NCBI GenBank assembly: GCA_030584065.1
Contig: CP129489.1
Span: 1,078,640 to 1,142,639, forward strand
Length of the DNA stretch: 64,000 nt
From: Flavobacteriales bacterium
GTDB taxonomy: Bacteria; Bacteroidota; Bacteroidia; Flavobacteriales_F; PHOS-HE28
Direction of reading: 5' to 3'
In this document: one piece after another, positions 23,179-31,960 of the stretch
Numbering within the stretch: position 1 is the stretch's first letter
How the letters are laid out: every line of letters begins with the position of its first letter
Made by a program: the position numbers and the translations under genes
The notes under the pieces: model-generated
Seen by the model: only the letters and a program-made list of their open reading frames with translations
What the model was told of the DNA's origin: nothing
Database searches by the model: none

Positions 23179-25152
23179 TTAGGGTCTGGCGAACAGCTGC
23201 TTAACCTCCTCGTAGGCCGGCTTCGGACGGCCCGCGAAGTCGATGATGCTCCAGCTAGGGCCTGGCCAGCAATCGTTCAACTGCCAGAGGAGCGTACCCA
23301 TGCAATTCGGCCGGGCGGCCATGTGCGCCTCGATGGCCATGCGGTAGGCCTTGGCCTGTGCCCGCTGGCTCGCTTCGATGAAACTGCCCAGGTTGGTGGG
23401 CCGATCCTCTCCCAAGTCGAGTTCGATGGCCTCCCAGATGGGCCGGTCGGTTTTATAGCTGCGTTGAAGGCGCTTCACCTCCGGTGATCCGAGGTGAAGG
23501 CTTTCGGGGTGGTTGTACCTGGCCAGCAGCGCGCTGTCCGGGTAGCTCTGGAACCCCCACTCGCTCACGAAACGGCCTACGTTGTTCTTGAAGGAGGAGA
23601 AGGTGCTGTCGCCGTGCCACACGCCCCAGTAGTGGAGGTCGCCGTGCCTCAGGCCGATGGAGCTGCCCCAGTTGCTCAATGGCGAGGTCGGCACATAACG
23701 CCCAGCACCGAGGCTCTCGGCGATGCCTGCCAAGCCCTGCTGCCAGAGCTTCTCGTTGCTCAGGATCACACGCGCCGAGTCGGGGCCACGCAGGCCGTAG
23801 CGATCCTGCCAGCCCCAATGGTGCCAGGCCACGCGCAGCTCGTTGTTCCCGCAGAGCAGAGCCACGCTGGGGTGGTGCTGGATCCGATGCGCCTGCTCCC
23901 AGGCCTCATCCAGGAGGTTTCGATGGAAACCGCCTTCTGCCGGCACCAGGTTCGCCAGCATGAAATCCTGCCATACCACGATTCCCGCGGTATCGCATGC
24001 TGAATAGAAGGCATCGGGCGGATAGATGCCGCCGGCCCAGATGCGCACCATATTCATGCCGGCACGCTGCATGTGCCGTACCTGGGCGATCCATGCGCTG
24101 TCCGTGATGGCCGATGGCACCAGATGCGGCGGTATGAGATTGCAGCCCTTGGCGAAATAGGGCCGGCCATTCACTGCGAAAGTGAAGGAGGTGCCGAGGG
24201 AATCCGAGCCTTGCACCAAGGCATGGCTGACACGGGCGAAGGGCGCCTGGTAGCGCGATAGCTCCTTGCCGCCGTCCATCAATCGGATCACCATCGCTTT
24301 CACGGGGCGCGGGCCCATTCCCGAGGGGAACCACTCGGGAAGGTCCGTGACCGGAACCGTAGCCGCCAGCTTCCAAGCCCTATCGGCCCTGGCGGTCGCA
24401 ACACGCCTCCCATCGACGAGGACCTCGCACCTCAGCCGCCGCAGCGATCGGGGCCGGGCATCCATCCAAGGCACGAACCGCACGTGGTCACCGTTCCAGC
24501 GCACCGTTGCACCGGCGATCCGAGCACCGCTCCACGCCCTCAGCTCCACCCCCTTCCAGATCCCGGACGTAACCAGCCGCGGGCAGAAGTCCCAGCCGAA
24601 CTGGTAGGCCGCTTTACGGATATAGGGGCTTACGCCGCTCGGGTCGCTATCGTGCGGCAGCTGTATGCCGTACGCCTCGCGCAGCTTCGCCCCTTGCTTG
24701 ATCGGACTGCGGAAGACGACCTTCAGCTCATTCCAGCCCTTGCGCAGCGCTTTACGGATGTCCCACTCCCACGTGCGGAACATGTTGTCGGCAGTGCCGA
24801 TGAGCGAATCGTTCAAATGGACTTCGGCGAAGGTGTCGAGGCCCTTGAAGACGAGGTCGAGGTGCTCATGCTGCAACAGCGTGTCGGCCACGAAGAGCAT
24901 TCGCCGGTAGATCCAGTCCTCCCCCTCCACCCATTGCACGCTATCGATGTTGCTGCCTTGCATGAAATCGGGGATGAGCCCATGCCGCAGCAGATCGGCC
25001 TGCACCACGCCCGGCACTTCGGCGCTGCGCCATTGCTCCGTGCCCGCTCGGCAGAAGCTCCAGCCCTCGTTCAACGGGTAGTACCGTTCCTGCGCGCGGG
25101 CAGCGGCGAACCAAGCCCCCATGCAACCCACCGCCAACAGCCAGTGTCTCAT
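23179..25152 (-). CDS. Glycoside hydrolase family 2, beta-mannosidase type, short form
   Basis: The 657-residue secreted enzyme (signal peptide about 1-20) has a jelly-roll sugar-binding domain (LNEGWSFCRAGTEQW, SVQWVEGEDWIYRRMLF, FKGLDTFAEVHLNDSLIG, DNMFRTWEWDI), an Ig-like domain and a TIM barrel. The acid/base Glu is in CGNNE and the nucleophile Glu in SEWGFQSYP, with RIWAGGIYPPDAFY and DCWPGPSWSIIDFAGRPKPAY as beta-mannosidase signatures. Family members usually reach 800-900 residues; this one stops soon after the barrel, so the C-terminal Ig-like domains are absent. Expected action is release of beta-mannose from mannan or glycoprotein oligosaccharides. Its ATG overlaps the cutC stop (ATGA), so it is translationally coupled to that gene. 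Confidence 0.9.
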   Translation of the reverse strand: MRHWLLAVGCMGAWFAAARAQERYYPLNEGWSFCRAGTEQWRSAEVPGVVQADLLRHGLIPDFMQGSNIDSVQWVEGEDWIYRRMLFVADTLLQHEHLDLVFKGLDTFAEVHLNDSLIGTADNMFRTWEWDIRKALRKGWNELKVVFRSPIKQGAKLREAYGIQLPHDSDPSGVSPYIRKAAYQFGWDFCPRLVTSGIWKGVELRAWSGARIAGATVRWNGDHVRFVPWMDARPRSLRRLRCEVLVDGRRVATARADRAWKLAATVPVTDLPEWFPSGMGPRPVKAMVIRLMDGGKELSRYQAPFARVSHALVQGSDSLGTSFTFAVNGRPYFAKGCNLIPPHLVPSAITDSAWIAQVRHMQRAGMNMVRIWAGGIYPPDAFYSACDTAGIVVWQDFMLANLVPAEGGFHRNLLDEAWEQAHRIQHHPSVALLCGNNELRVAWHHWGWQDRYGLRGPDSARVILSNEKLWQQGLAGIAESLGAGRYVPTSPLSNWGSSIGLRHGDLHYWGVWHGDSTFSSFKNNVGRFVSEWGFQSYPDSALLARYNHPESLHLGSPEVKRLQRSYKTDRPIWEAIELDLGEDRPTNLGSFIEASQRAQAKAYRMAIEAHMAARPNCMGTLLWQLNDCWPGPSWSIIDFAGRPKPAYEEVKQLFARP

Positions 25153-25886
25153 CGCAGACCGGCCTTCACCAGTGCATTCAGCACGCCCTCGATCTTGGCT
25201 TCGTCCGGTTCCGTGGAAAAGTCCATGCCGGCGTTGGACGAGCTCATGGATGCCCCCTCTGCCCTATCCGCACGCGGTTTCTGCGCTGCGAAATGAACCT
25301 CGGTCACTCCGGTGCGCTCCACCAGTTCCACCACATTGCCGGCGTGGACCCCCCCGGCTGCGGCGATCACGGCCCGGCCCTCAGCGCGTACCACCATCCG
25401 CCTGATCATGCGTGCACCGTCCATGGCAAGCGTCTCGCCGCCACTGGTGAGCACACGGTGCACGCCATGCGCGACGCATTCGTCGAGGACCGCCAGCATG
25501 TCATGCGCATGGTCGATCGCCCGGTGAAAGCTGACCTCCTTGCCGCTGCCAAGCAGCCCCCCGAACGCAGACCACGGCACATGGCCTTCTTGGTTGAATC
25601 CACCGGCCACCAAGCCAGTCACGCCCTGAAATCCCGAAAGAAGGAGAGCATCGCTGGCGACCAGGTCGATCTCCTCTTGGGAGTAGCGGAAACCGCCGGG
25701 ACCTGGACGGCAGAGCACGCGGAGGCGCCTTGGCCTCAGCACACCAACGCGCTCCACGAATCCGCTGCTTGGCGTTACGCCCCCGCAGGCGAGCCACGCG
25801 CAAGCCTCAATGCTGTCCACACCAGCAGCGATGGCGGCCCTCGCTTCCGCCAAGGACGCCACGCACACCTCCACGGATACGCGCAT
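25149..25886 (-). CDS. cutC: Copper homeostasis protein CutC
   Basis: The 245-residue TIM-barrel protein shows the CutC signatures VEVCVASLAEARAA, ELCA-like IEACAWLACGGVTPS, FRYSQEEIDLV, LVAGGFNQEGHVPW, EVSFHRAIDHAHDM, VHRVLTSGGETLAMDGA and VIAAAGGVHAGNV, ending EVHFAAQKPR. CutC was named for copper tolerance in E. coli, but the biochemical role is unsettled. The start is the ATG at 25886, because the TATGTTTG element ends 4 nt before it and longer in-frame starts run through the promoter. It is the first gene of a two-gene operon with the secreted beta-mannosidase, an unexpected pairing. Confidence 0.93.
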   Translation of the reverse strand: MRVSVEVCVASLAEARAAIAAGVDSIEACAWLACGGVTPSSGFVERVGVLRPRRLRVLCRPGPGGFRYSQEEIDLVASDALLLSGFQGVTGLVAGGFNQEGHVPWSAFGGLLGSGKEVSFHRAIDHAHDMLAVLDECVAHGVHRVLTSGGETLAMDGARMIRRMVVRAEGRAVIAAAGGVHAGNVVELVERTGVTEVHFAAQKPRADRAEGASMSSSNAGMDFSTEPDEAKIEGVLNALVKAGLR

Positions 25887-25890
25887 GCCC

Positions 25891-25898
25891 CAAACATA
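25891..25898 (-). promoter_or_regulatory. -7 element TATGTTTG of cutC
   Basis: Perfect TAnnTTTG ending 4 nt before the cutC ATG; it decides the start codon and predicts a leaderless mRNA. Confidence 0.6.
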
Positions 25899-25947
25899 GC
25901 CGGCGTAACCCCATGGCACGGGCCGCGTACCAACGGTTCTCCTAACC

Positions 25948-27852
25948 ATGCCCATCCGCCGCATCCTCATCGCCCTCCTACTCCTGGTTCATGCGGCACC
26001 GGGACTCCAGGCCTCCCAGACCGGCGACAGCCTGCGGTACCTGATCGATTCCGACGCCACCGCACAGGAGCGGGTGCATGCCCTGTGCCGGTTGGTGGAC
26101 CGCTCTATGAGCGGGGATCCTACAGCGGCACTCGCCCATGCAGCGCACGCCGTGAGGCTGGCGGAGGGAACGAAGGACCCGGGGTTGCAGCACATGGCCC
26201 TGGTCGCGCTCCGCAATGTGCAGCAGAGCCTGGGAATGGTCACCGAAGAGTTCAGCACCACGCTTCAGGCCCTGGAGAGGTCGCGAGCCATCGGTGACCC
26301 CGTGCGCATCAGCACCGACCTGCAGGCGCTGGCCACGGCGTACCAGGCGAATCACCGTACGGAAAAATCCGTTGAGCAGGCGCGTATGGCGCTGGCCATG
26401 CTGCTGCCGACCAAGGATGAGGCCGCCATCGCGCAAGCGGAGGTATTCCTGCTCCGTGCCCTGCTTCAGCATGGTGCCTATGATGAGACCATCCGCACCG
26501 GCGAACGCGTGCTGGTGCGCACCGCCGCGCTGGCGCCGATGGAACATGCCAGGGCCCGCTCGATCATCGCCCGGGCACTGATTGAGCAGGGCCGGTATGG
26601 CGATGCTCTTCCCTACTTGGCCGTGGCCGGCCGGTCGTTCGATGCCGAAGGCACACCAGAGGATCGCTTCGGTCATGCACTGGGTCAAGCGATGGCCTCA
26701 GCCGGCACCCGCCAGTTCAAGGCAGCAGCGCAGCACCTGGCCGCTGCCGAAGCGCTCCTGCCCGCGGTCAGGGATGCGCACGCACCGGCTGACCTCATGC
26801 GGGCGCAGCACAAGCTGGCCGTTGCTGAAAAGGACTGGGTCAAGGCCCACGGGGTCCTGGAGCGGCTGCAGGGCTTCCAGGAGCAGGAGGCGAAGAGGGT
26901 CAGAGACCTTTCTTTAGCCGGCATGCAGGTGATGTACGACCTGAAGTCCCGCGACGACGATAACCACCAGCTGCGCGACCGGAATGCGAGGACGGAAGCC
27001 CTCTTGGATGACCAGCGGGCCTCGAACCGCTACCTGAGCGCCTCGGCCGCATTGTTGCTGGTCCTCCTTCTGGTCGTGATCCTGATGGCCAGGCAGGCCT
27101 ATCGGTCAGCCCGGAGGATCCGCCTCAAGGGCGCCGTCATCCAGAAGCAGAAGGACGAGATCCATGCGAAGAACATGGACCTCCAGCGGCAGAACATGCG
27201 GCTCGCTGACGCGCTCATGCGCGAGGAGCGGCAGGACATTGTGCTCAGTGAGATCCATCACCGTGTGAAGAACAACCTCCAGGTGATCGATGCCCTGCTG
27301 CACATCCAATGCGGAACGGCCCATGACGAGCGAGTGGAGCGCATGCTCCGCGATGCGCAGGGACGGCTCCGTGCCATGGCGCTCGTGCATACCACCATCT
27401 ACCGATTGGGCGACGAGGCGGCCATCCCCGTCCGGGAGCACATCGAGGAGCTGTCCCGGAACATTCTCGTGGCCTTCGGCCGGCACGACCGGGTATCGGT
27501 CGCCATCGACGCCGAACGCCTCACCATGCATGCGCAGGACCTCATGCCCCTGAGCCTGGTGGTGAACGAGCTGCTCACCAACTCGATCAAGCACGCGTTC
27601 AACGGGCGCGAGCACGGATCGGTCCATATCGTCATCCGGTCCGATGACGGCTGGTTCGAGCTCCGGTACTGCGATGACGGCCCGGCGGCCAAGGAGAGCC
27701 ATGACCTGCTCCGCGAAGGGTCGTTCGGCCTGCAGCTCCTCCGCACGCTGGCGCTCCAGCTCAACGGGGAGCTCAGTGCACAGCCAGGCCCGCGACTCAC
27801 GTTCTGTCTCCGTTTCAAGCCCGACCACGGCGCCCTGAGACAGGCGTCCTGA
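25948..27852 (+). CDS. Sensor histidine kinase (HisKA_2) with TPR sensor region
   Basis: The 634-residue protein has a signal peptide (about 1-23), a periplasmic helical TPR-like region (about 35-335, repeats such as AALAHAAHAVRLAEGTKD and GRYGDALPYLAVAGRSFD), a coiled coil, one membrane segment (about 356-378), a second coiled coil, a HisKA_2 dimerisation domain with phosphoacceptor EIHHRVKNNLQVIDALL (His about 436), and a HATPase_c domain with N-box NELLTNSIKHAF (about 540) and a degenerate G-rich region SFGLQLLRTLALQLNG. This architecture is common in Bacteroidota. No response regulator gene is adjacent, so the partner is encoded elsewhere. Confidence 0.9.
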   Translation: MPIRRILIALLLLVHAAPGLQASQTGDSLRYLIDSDATAQERVHALCRLVDRSMSGDPTAALAHAAHAVRLAEGTKDPGLQHMALVALRNVQQSLGMVTEEFSTTLQALERSRAIGDPVRISTDLQALATAYQANHRTEKSVEQARMALAMLLPTKDEAAIAQAEVFLLRALLQHGAYDETIRTGERVLVRTAALAPMEHARARSIIARALIEQGRYGDALPYLAVAGRSFDAEGTPEDRFGHALGQAMASAGTRQFKAAAQHLAAAEALLPAVRDAHAPADLMRAQHKLAVAEKDWVKAHGVLERLQGFQEQEAKRVRDLSLAGMQVMYDLKSRDDDNHQLRDRNARTEALLDDQRASNRYLSASAALLLVLLLVVILMARQAYRSARRIRLKGAVIQKQKDEIHAKNMDLQRQNMRLADALMREERQDIVLSEIHHRVKNNLQVIDALLHIQCGTAHDERVERMLRDAQGRLRAMALVHTTIYRLGDEAAIPVREHIEELSRNILVAFGRHDRVSVAIDAERLTMHAQDLMPLSLVVNELLTNSIKHAFNGREHGSVHIVIRSDDGWFELRYCDDGPAAKESHDLLREGSFGLQLLRTLALQLNGELSAQPGPRLTFCLRFKPDHGALRQAS

Positions 27853-27872
27853 GCGCCCCTGCCCGATCCGGC

Positions 27873-27880
27873 TATCTTCG
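27873..27880 (+). promoter_or_regulatory. -7 element TATCTTCG of the DEAD-box helicase gene
   Basis: Perfect TAnnTTCG, 43 nt upstream of the ATG at 27924. Confidence 0.5.
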
Positions 27881-27923
27881 CCGCCCAGCACCGGCGGGCT
27901 ACCCGTCATCGCCCCCACTCCGC

Positions 27924-29156
27924 ATGGATTTCCATTCGCTCGGCATCAGCGACGACCTCCTTCAGGGCCTCGATGCCATGAACATCAAGGTTCCGACACC
28001 CATCCAGCAGCAGGCCATCCCCGCAGTGCTCGACCACCGCGACTTGATCGCCTGCGCCCAGACAGGGACCGGGAAGACCGCCGCTTTCCTCCTCCCCCTC
28101 ATCGATGTCATCACCGGGTACAGACCCAAGGTGGAAGGCAGCATCCGCGCGTTGGTGGTGGTGCCCACCAGGGAACTGGCCTTGCAGATCGACCAGCAGC
28201 TGCAGGCCATCGCCTACTACACGCCCATCACGTCCATACCGCTCTATGGCGGAAGCGATGGCTCCACCTTCGACCAGCAGAAACAGGCCCTGACAGGAGG
28301 CGCTGAGGTGGTGGTCGCCACACCGGGGAAGCTACTCAGCCACCTCAACCTGGGCTATGTGCCAGTGAAGGGGCTGGAGTTCCTCGTGCTCGATGAGGCC
28401 GACCGGATGATGGACATGGGCTTCATCGACGACATCAACCGCATCATCAAGTTCCTGCCGGCCGACCGGCAGACCCTGATGTTCAGCGCCACCATGCCCC
28501 CGGCCATCCGGGAGCTCTCGAAGCGAATCCTGCACGATCCTGTGGAGATCACCATCGCCTTGAGCAAGCCTGCCGAAGGCGTGGACCAGCAGGCCTACGT
28601 GGTGTTCGACATGAAGAAAGCCGGGGTGCTGGAGCATATCCTGAACACCAACCCCGCCACGAGCATCGTGATCTTCGCCGGGCGGAAGGTGGAGGTGAAG
28701 AACCTTAACCGCCACCTGCAGAAGCGCGGCTTCAATGCCCGGGCGATGCACAGCGACCTGGACCAGTCGGAGCGTGAGGAGGTGATGCTTGACTTCCGCA
28801 ACCGCAAGCTTCGGATCCTCGTGGCCACCGATGTGGTGAGCCGGGGCATCGACATCGACGACATCGACCTGGTGATCAACTACGATGTGCCGCGCGACCC
28901 CGAGGATTATGTGCACCGCGTGGGACGCACCGCCCGGGCCGCGCGCAAGGGAACGGCCATCACCTTCGTCAACGAGAAGGAGATGCGCGAGTTCGGCCGC
29001 ATCGAAGCCCTCATCGGCTATGAGGTGCGCAAGATGCCCCTGCCGGAAGGGCTCGGACCCGGCCCGGCATACGACCCCCTTGGCGGGAAGCGCGAAAAAG
29101 GGAACGGCCACCGCCGGGGCGGTGGCCGCTCATCAAAGGGGCATGGGCGGCGCTAG
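27924..29156 (+). CDS. DEAD-box RNA helicase
   Basis: The 410-residue protein has all the core motifs: Q motif (VPTPIQQQAIP), motif I AQTGTGKT, Ia PTRELALQI, motif II DEAD in VLDEADRMMDMGF, motif III SAT, motif V ATDVVSRGIDIDDI and motif VI HRVGRTAR. The C-terminus is a short basic Gly/Arg tail (HRRGGGRSSKGHGRR) as in RhlE/CsdA-like enzymes that remodel rRNA or mRNA. A promoter 43 nt upstream separates it from the histidine kinase gene. Its TAG stop shares the palindrome CTAG with the stop of the convergent cyclophilin gene. Confidence 0.96.
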   Translation: MDFHSLGISDDLLQGLDAMNIKVPTPIQQQAIPAVLDHRDLIACAQTGTGKTAAFLLPLIDVITGYRPKVEGSIRALVVVPTRELALQIDQQLQAIAYYTPITSIPLYGGSDGSTFDQQKQALTGGAEVVVATPGKLLSHLNLGYVPVKGLEFLVLDEADRMMDMGFIDDINRIIKFLPADRQTLMFSATMPPAIRELSKRILHDPVEITIALSKPAEGVDQQAYVVFDMKKAGVLEHILNTNPATSIVIFAGRKVEVKNLNRHLQKRGFNARAMHSDLDQSEREEVMLDFRNRKLRILVATDVVSRGIDIDDIDLVINYDVPRDPEDYVHRVGRTARAARKGTAITFVNEKEMREFGRIEALIGYEVRKMPLPEGLGPGPAYDPLGGKREKGNGHRRGGGRSSKGHGRR

Positions 29157-29815
29157 CGCTGCCGGAACTTCGACTGATTGGCATTGAGCACGGCCACGGC
29201 ATCCCAGGCCTTGGCCGCCTTGCCTACCCGCTCGATCCGCACGGTCTCCATCACATCGTCCTTCTGGATGGCATTGACCACCTCCTGACCGCTTGTGACG
29301 TAACCGAACACGGCATGACGGCCATCGAGCCAGGGCGTATCCTTGTGCGTGATGAAGAACTGGCTGCCATTCGTGGCAGGCCCCGCATTGGCCATGCTCA
29401 GCGTACCGGCGCGGTTGTGCTTCAGGTCGGGATGGATCTCATCCGCGAACGCATAGCCGGGTCCGCCGCTGCCGGTGCCCGTGGGGTCGCCGCCTTGGAT
29501 CATGAAGTCGGCGATCACCCGGTGGAACTTGAGCCCGTCGAAATAGGGCGTGCCCTCGGGCTTCGCGGTATTCTTCATCTTGCCTTCGGCCAGTGCCACG
29601 AAGTTGGCCACGGTCATCGGCGCCTTCTCGTGCTCAAGCTTGATGACGATGGTGCCCTTGGTGGTCTTGATGCTGGCATATAGCCCGTCGGTCTTCGTCT
29701 CCACGGTTTTCTTGGGTGTTTGGTCGGCCGCACCGGTTCCCTCACCGGCGGAGCCGCAAGCCACCAAGGAGAGGGCCAGCATGGCGGAGGAGCAAAGTGT
29801 GATCGGCATGTTCAT
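29153..29815 (-). CDS. Cyclophilin-type peptidyl-prolyl isomerase, lipoprotein
   Basis: The 220-residue protein has a lipoprotein signal with lipobox LVAC (about residue 20), a short Thr/Lys linker, and a cyclophilin domain with FDGLKFHRVIADFMIQGGDP (catalytic Arg in FHRVI), GTLSMANAGPATNGSQFFIT and LDGRHAVFGYV. It catalyses proline isomerisation in the periplasm or at the membrane. The ATG at 29815 was chosen over an upstream TTG because the promoter element TACATTTG (29834-29841) then leaves an 18-nt leader. The stop codon overlaps that of the convergent helicase. Confidence 0.94.
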   Translation of the reverse strand: MNMPITLCSSAMLALSLVACGSAGEGTGAADQTPKKTVETKTDGLYASIKTTKGTIVIKLEHEKAPMTVANFVALAEGKMKNTAKPEGTPYFDGLKFHRVIADFMIQGGDPTGTGSGGPGYAFADEIHPDLKHNRAGTLSMANAGPATNGSQFFITHKDTPWLDGRHAVFGYVTSGQEVVNAIQKDDVMETVRIERVGKAAKAWDAVAVLNANQSKFRQR

Positions 29816-29833
29816 GATTGGTTTGATGGTGGG

Positions 29834-29841
29834 CAAATGTA
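29834..29841 (-). promoter_or_regulatory. -7 element TACATTTG of the cyclophilin gene
   Basis: Perfect TAnnTTTG, 18 nt upstream of the ATG at 29815; it supports that start over the upstream TTG. Confidence 0.6.
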
Positions 29842-29860
29842 GATGGGAGCAGTCGCCGCC

Positions 29861-30388
29861 TCATCGCAGCAGCACTTCCTCGATGGCCTCCAGCTTGTCG
29901 TCTGAGAACTCCCCTTCCGTACGGTGCAGGATCCGCCCCTCTTTGTCGACCACGAAGAAGTAGGGCCGGCCCCTGTCCTTCAGGCCCAAGGCCCTTTGGA
30001 ACTCGTCCGTATCCGACTTCACGAACACCACGCGGTCGGCCACCTCGGGGGCCGCGCTCTTCCGGAAGCGCTTAAGGCTTGGCTCATAGGCCGCTTTGTT
30101 GGCGCCAGTGAACAACGGCACGAAATAGACCTCTGCGGAATATGCACCGGCAAACAGGCCATGTTTCGCCACGAACCGCAAATAGGCCGGCTCGTACCAT
30201 CCCTCCAATGCCGGCTGAGCCCGCTGGCCGGCAGCCACGGCGATAAGGACGAAATCCGCGGCCGAATGGCCAGGAAGCTCCACTGTGCGGCCGTCCGCGA
30301 GCTCGCCCTTGATGGCGGGGAATCGCTCCTGTGCGCTGGTGATCAGCGGAAGCAGGGCCATGAATGCCAGGCCGGGGAAACGGTTCAT
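29861..30388 (-). CDS. Thioredoxin-fold-like secreted protein without CXXC
   Basis: The 175-residue protein has a signal peptide (MNRFPGLAFMALLPLITSAQ) and a redoxin-like pattern: GRTVELPGHSAADFVLIAVAAG, a central helix, and RPYFFVVDKEGRILHRTEGEFSDDKLEAIEEVL as in AhpC/TSA and TlpA families. The position of the catalytic CXXC is occupied by AGQRAQP, so a redox role is unlikely; it could be a binding or structural member. It lies between two other minus-strand genes and has no clear promoter of its own. Confidence 0.6.
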   Translation of the reverse strand: MNRFPGLAFMALLPLITSAQERFPAIKGELADGRTVELPGHSAADFVLIAVAAGQRAQPALEGWYEPAYLRFVAKHGLFAGAYSAEVYFVPLFTGANKAAYEPSLKRFRKSAAPEVADRVVFVKSDTDEFQRALGLKDRGRPYFFVVDKEGRILHRTEGEFSDDKLEAIEEVLLR

Positions 30389-30416
30389 ACGCCCCGTGGA
30401 TGCAATAGTGATGCCA

Positions 30417-30965
30417 TCAGCGGATGCCAAGGTCGGGATGCTTGCCCTTGTGCGGCCTGAACCAGTCCTTCATCCGCGCGATATCGGCCTCGGGGTCCTG
30501 CGTCAGCGGGAACGGCGCCGTGATGATGCAAAGCCTGTTGGGGTAGTCGAACGTAGCCAGCAGGATGGGCACCCCGGCCCTCGTGGCGATCCGGTGGAAG
30601 CCGGTCTTCCAATTCGGCTGATAGGAACGGGTGCCCTCCGGCGTGATGGCGATCTTCTTGATTTCGCCGCGCTGGAACATGGCCACCACGGCGTCTACCA
30701 TGTTGTTGTGCTTGCTGCGGTCAACAGGGTAGCCGCCCAAAGCCTTGAAGAACCATCCCGTAAGGGGTCCGAAGAGGGAATCCTTCGCCAGGTACTTCAC
30801 ATCCTGCAAGCGGGCGATGCTGCGCACGGCGAGGCCGACGAGGAAGTCCCAGTTGCTGGTATGCGGGGCCACCACGATGATGTACCGATCCACTCCGGGC
30901 GGCCGCTCATCCTGGATTCGCCAACCCAGCACCCGTTGGAAGACGAGTTCGTAGAGGAAGCGCAT
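30417..30965 (-). CDS. PlsC-like 1-acyl-sn-glycerol-3-phosphate acyltransferase family protein
   Basis: The 182-residue protein carries the acyltransferase HX4D motif in APHTSNWDFLVG and the substrate motif PEGTRSYQPNWKTGF; ALGGYPVDRSKHNN is the family block between them. The short, soluble-looking form is a known Bacteroidota variant. It probably acylates lysophosphatidate or a related lipid at the inner membrane. The start is the ATG at 30965, which is preceded after 5 nt by CATCTTTG; a longer frame to 30989 would run through the promoter. Confidence 0.88.
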   Translation of the reverse strand: MRFLYELVFQRVLGWRIQDERPPGVDRYIIVVAPHTSNWDFLVGLAVRSIARLQDVKYLAKDSLFGPLTGWFFKALGGYPVDRSKHNNMVDAVVAMFQRGEIKKIAITPEGTRSYQPNWKTGFHRIATRAGVPILLATFDYPNRLCIITAPFPLTQDPEADIARMKDWFRPHKGKHPDLGIR

Positions 30966-30970
30966 GATGG

Positions 30971-30978
30971 CAAAGATG
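30971..30978 (-). promoter_or_regulatory. -7 element CATCTTTG of the acyltransferase gene
   Basis: Seven of eight positions match TAnnTTTG, 5 nt before the ATG at 30965. Confidence 0.45.
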
Positions 30979-31112
30979 GGCGCTGGCATCGGATGCCGGA
31001 TTTGGCCGCTTGCATGCGCAGCAGCATCTTTGGAACGCTGGTCATGCTGCGCATCCCCATCCCGAGTTCCCCGCGAGCAACCCCTCCGGCCCCACCGGCG
31101 TATGAGGGCGCC

Positions 31113-31673
31113 ATGCTAGGGCTACGGTTCGCGGTGCTGGATGTGGAGACCACCGAGGGAAATCCCTCCGAGGGACGCGTCATGGAGGTCGCGATCGTGG
31201 CCATGGATGGCGCTCAGGAGCGCCTGCGATGGTCAAGTCTCATCCAGCCGCGTCAGCGAGTCCCTTGGTTCACCCGTAAGCTCACCGGCATCGATGACCG
31301 GTTGCTGCGCGGTGCACCGGCCTTCCATGAAGTGGTGCGCTCCATCGAAACCCTCACACAGGACCGCATCGTGGTGGCCCATAACGTGCGCTTCGACATG
31401 ACGGCCCTTGCGCATGAGTTCGCGCGCACCGGCTTGGTCTTCGAGCGCTCCACCCTTTGCACCGAAAGGCTGGGGCGCCGCTTGGTGCCGCATCTGGAGC
31501 ACTATAACCTAGGCAGCCTGTGCCGGTATTTCGGCATCCACTTCCCCAAGGCACACAGGGCCATGGCCGATGCGGAGGCTACCGCTCAGCTTCTGGGGCG
31601 GTACATCGATGCCTACGGGCACCAAGCGGTCACGGATGCTGTAGTTCCGCTGCATCGAGCGGTGCGGGCCTGA
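31113..31673 (+). CDS. DEDDh 3-prime to 5-prime exonuclease (DnaQ/epsilon-like)
   Basis: The 186-residue protein has the three exonuclease motifs: ExoI FAVLDVETTEG (Asp, Glu), ExoII VVAHNVRFDMTAL (Asp) and ExoIII HRAMADAEATAQLL (His, Asp), so it should degrade DNA or RNA from the 3-prime end. The ATG at 31113 places ExoI close to the N-terminus, as is typical. It could be a proofreading subunit or a stand-alone DnaQ-like nuclease; no GIY-YIG domain follows, unlike the long DnaQ-like proteins. Confidence 0.9.
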   Translation: MLGLRFAVLDVETTEGNPSEGRVMEVAIVAMDGAQERLRWSSLIQPRQRVPWFTRKLTGIDDRLLRGAPAFHEVVRSIETLTQDRIVVAHNVRFDMTALAHEFARTGLVFERSTLCTERLGRRLVPHLEHYNLGSLCRYFGIHFPKAHRAMADAEATAQLLGRYIDAYGHQAVTDAVVPLHRAVRA

Positions 31674-31812
31674 ACCCAAGGGACCCAAGGCTCCCCTGTG
31701 ACCTCCGGGTCGCTGGATTCCGAACTGGCAGGCCTGTATAGGATGTCAGCGATCTGGTCCTAGGTGCTGCTCCAAAGCCCGTTCCCGCGCCATAGCCTTG
31801 TGGTGAGCGAAG

Positions 31813-31830
31813 CTCCCGCCTCGGCGGGAG
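31813..31830. repeat. REP-like hairpin CCCGCCTCGGCGGG, copy 2
   Basis: CTCCCGCC-TC-GGCGGGAG, an 8-bp stem in the 287-bp intergenic region before the alpha/beta hydrolase. Same core as 12721-12736. Confidence 0.65.
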
Positions 31831-31944
31831 GCGTTCTGGTCGGCGGACCGCCCGGGCACAGCCTTGGCGGTTCCGCTGTTCTTGGGGGCCTGCGATGGGG
31901 TGCCATCGGCTGCCCCCCCCCGTGCCGCTGAGGGCTGGAGGGGC

Positions 31945-31952
31945 GAACTTCG
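31945..31952 (+). promoter_or_regulatory. -7 element GAACTTCG of the alpha/beta hydrolase gene
   Basis: Seven of eight positions match TAnnTTCG. It ends 8 nt before the ATG at 31961. A run of eight C (31914-31921) lies just upstream of it. Confidence 0.45.
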
Positions 31953-31960
31953 CAGCGCCG

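Noticed and set aside
29153-29156. Shared CTAG of the helicase and cyclophilin stop codons as a special signal
   Set aside because: Convergent genes in compact genomes often overlap by 4 bp at CTAG; no further structure is present.
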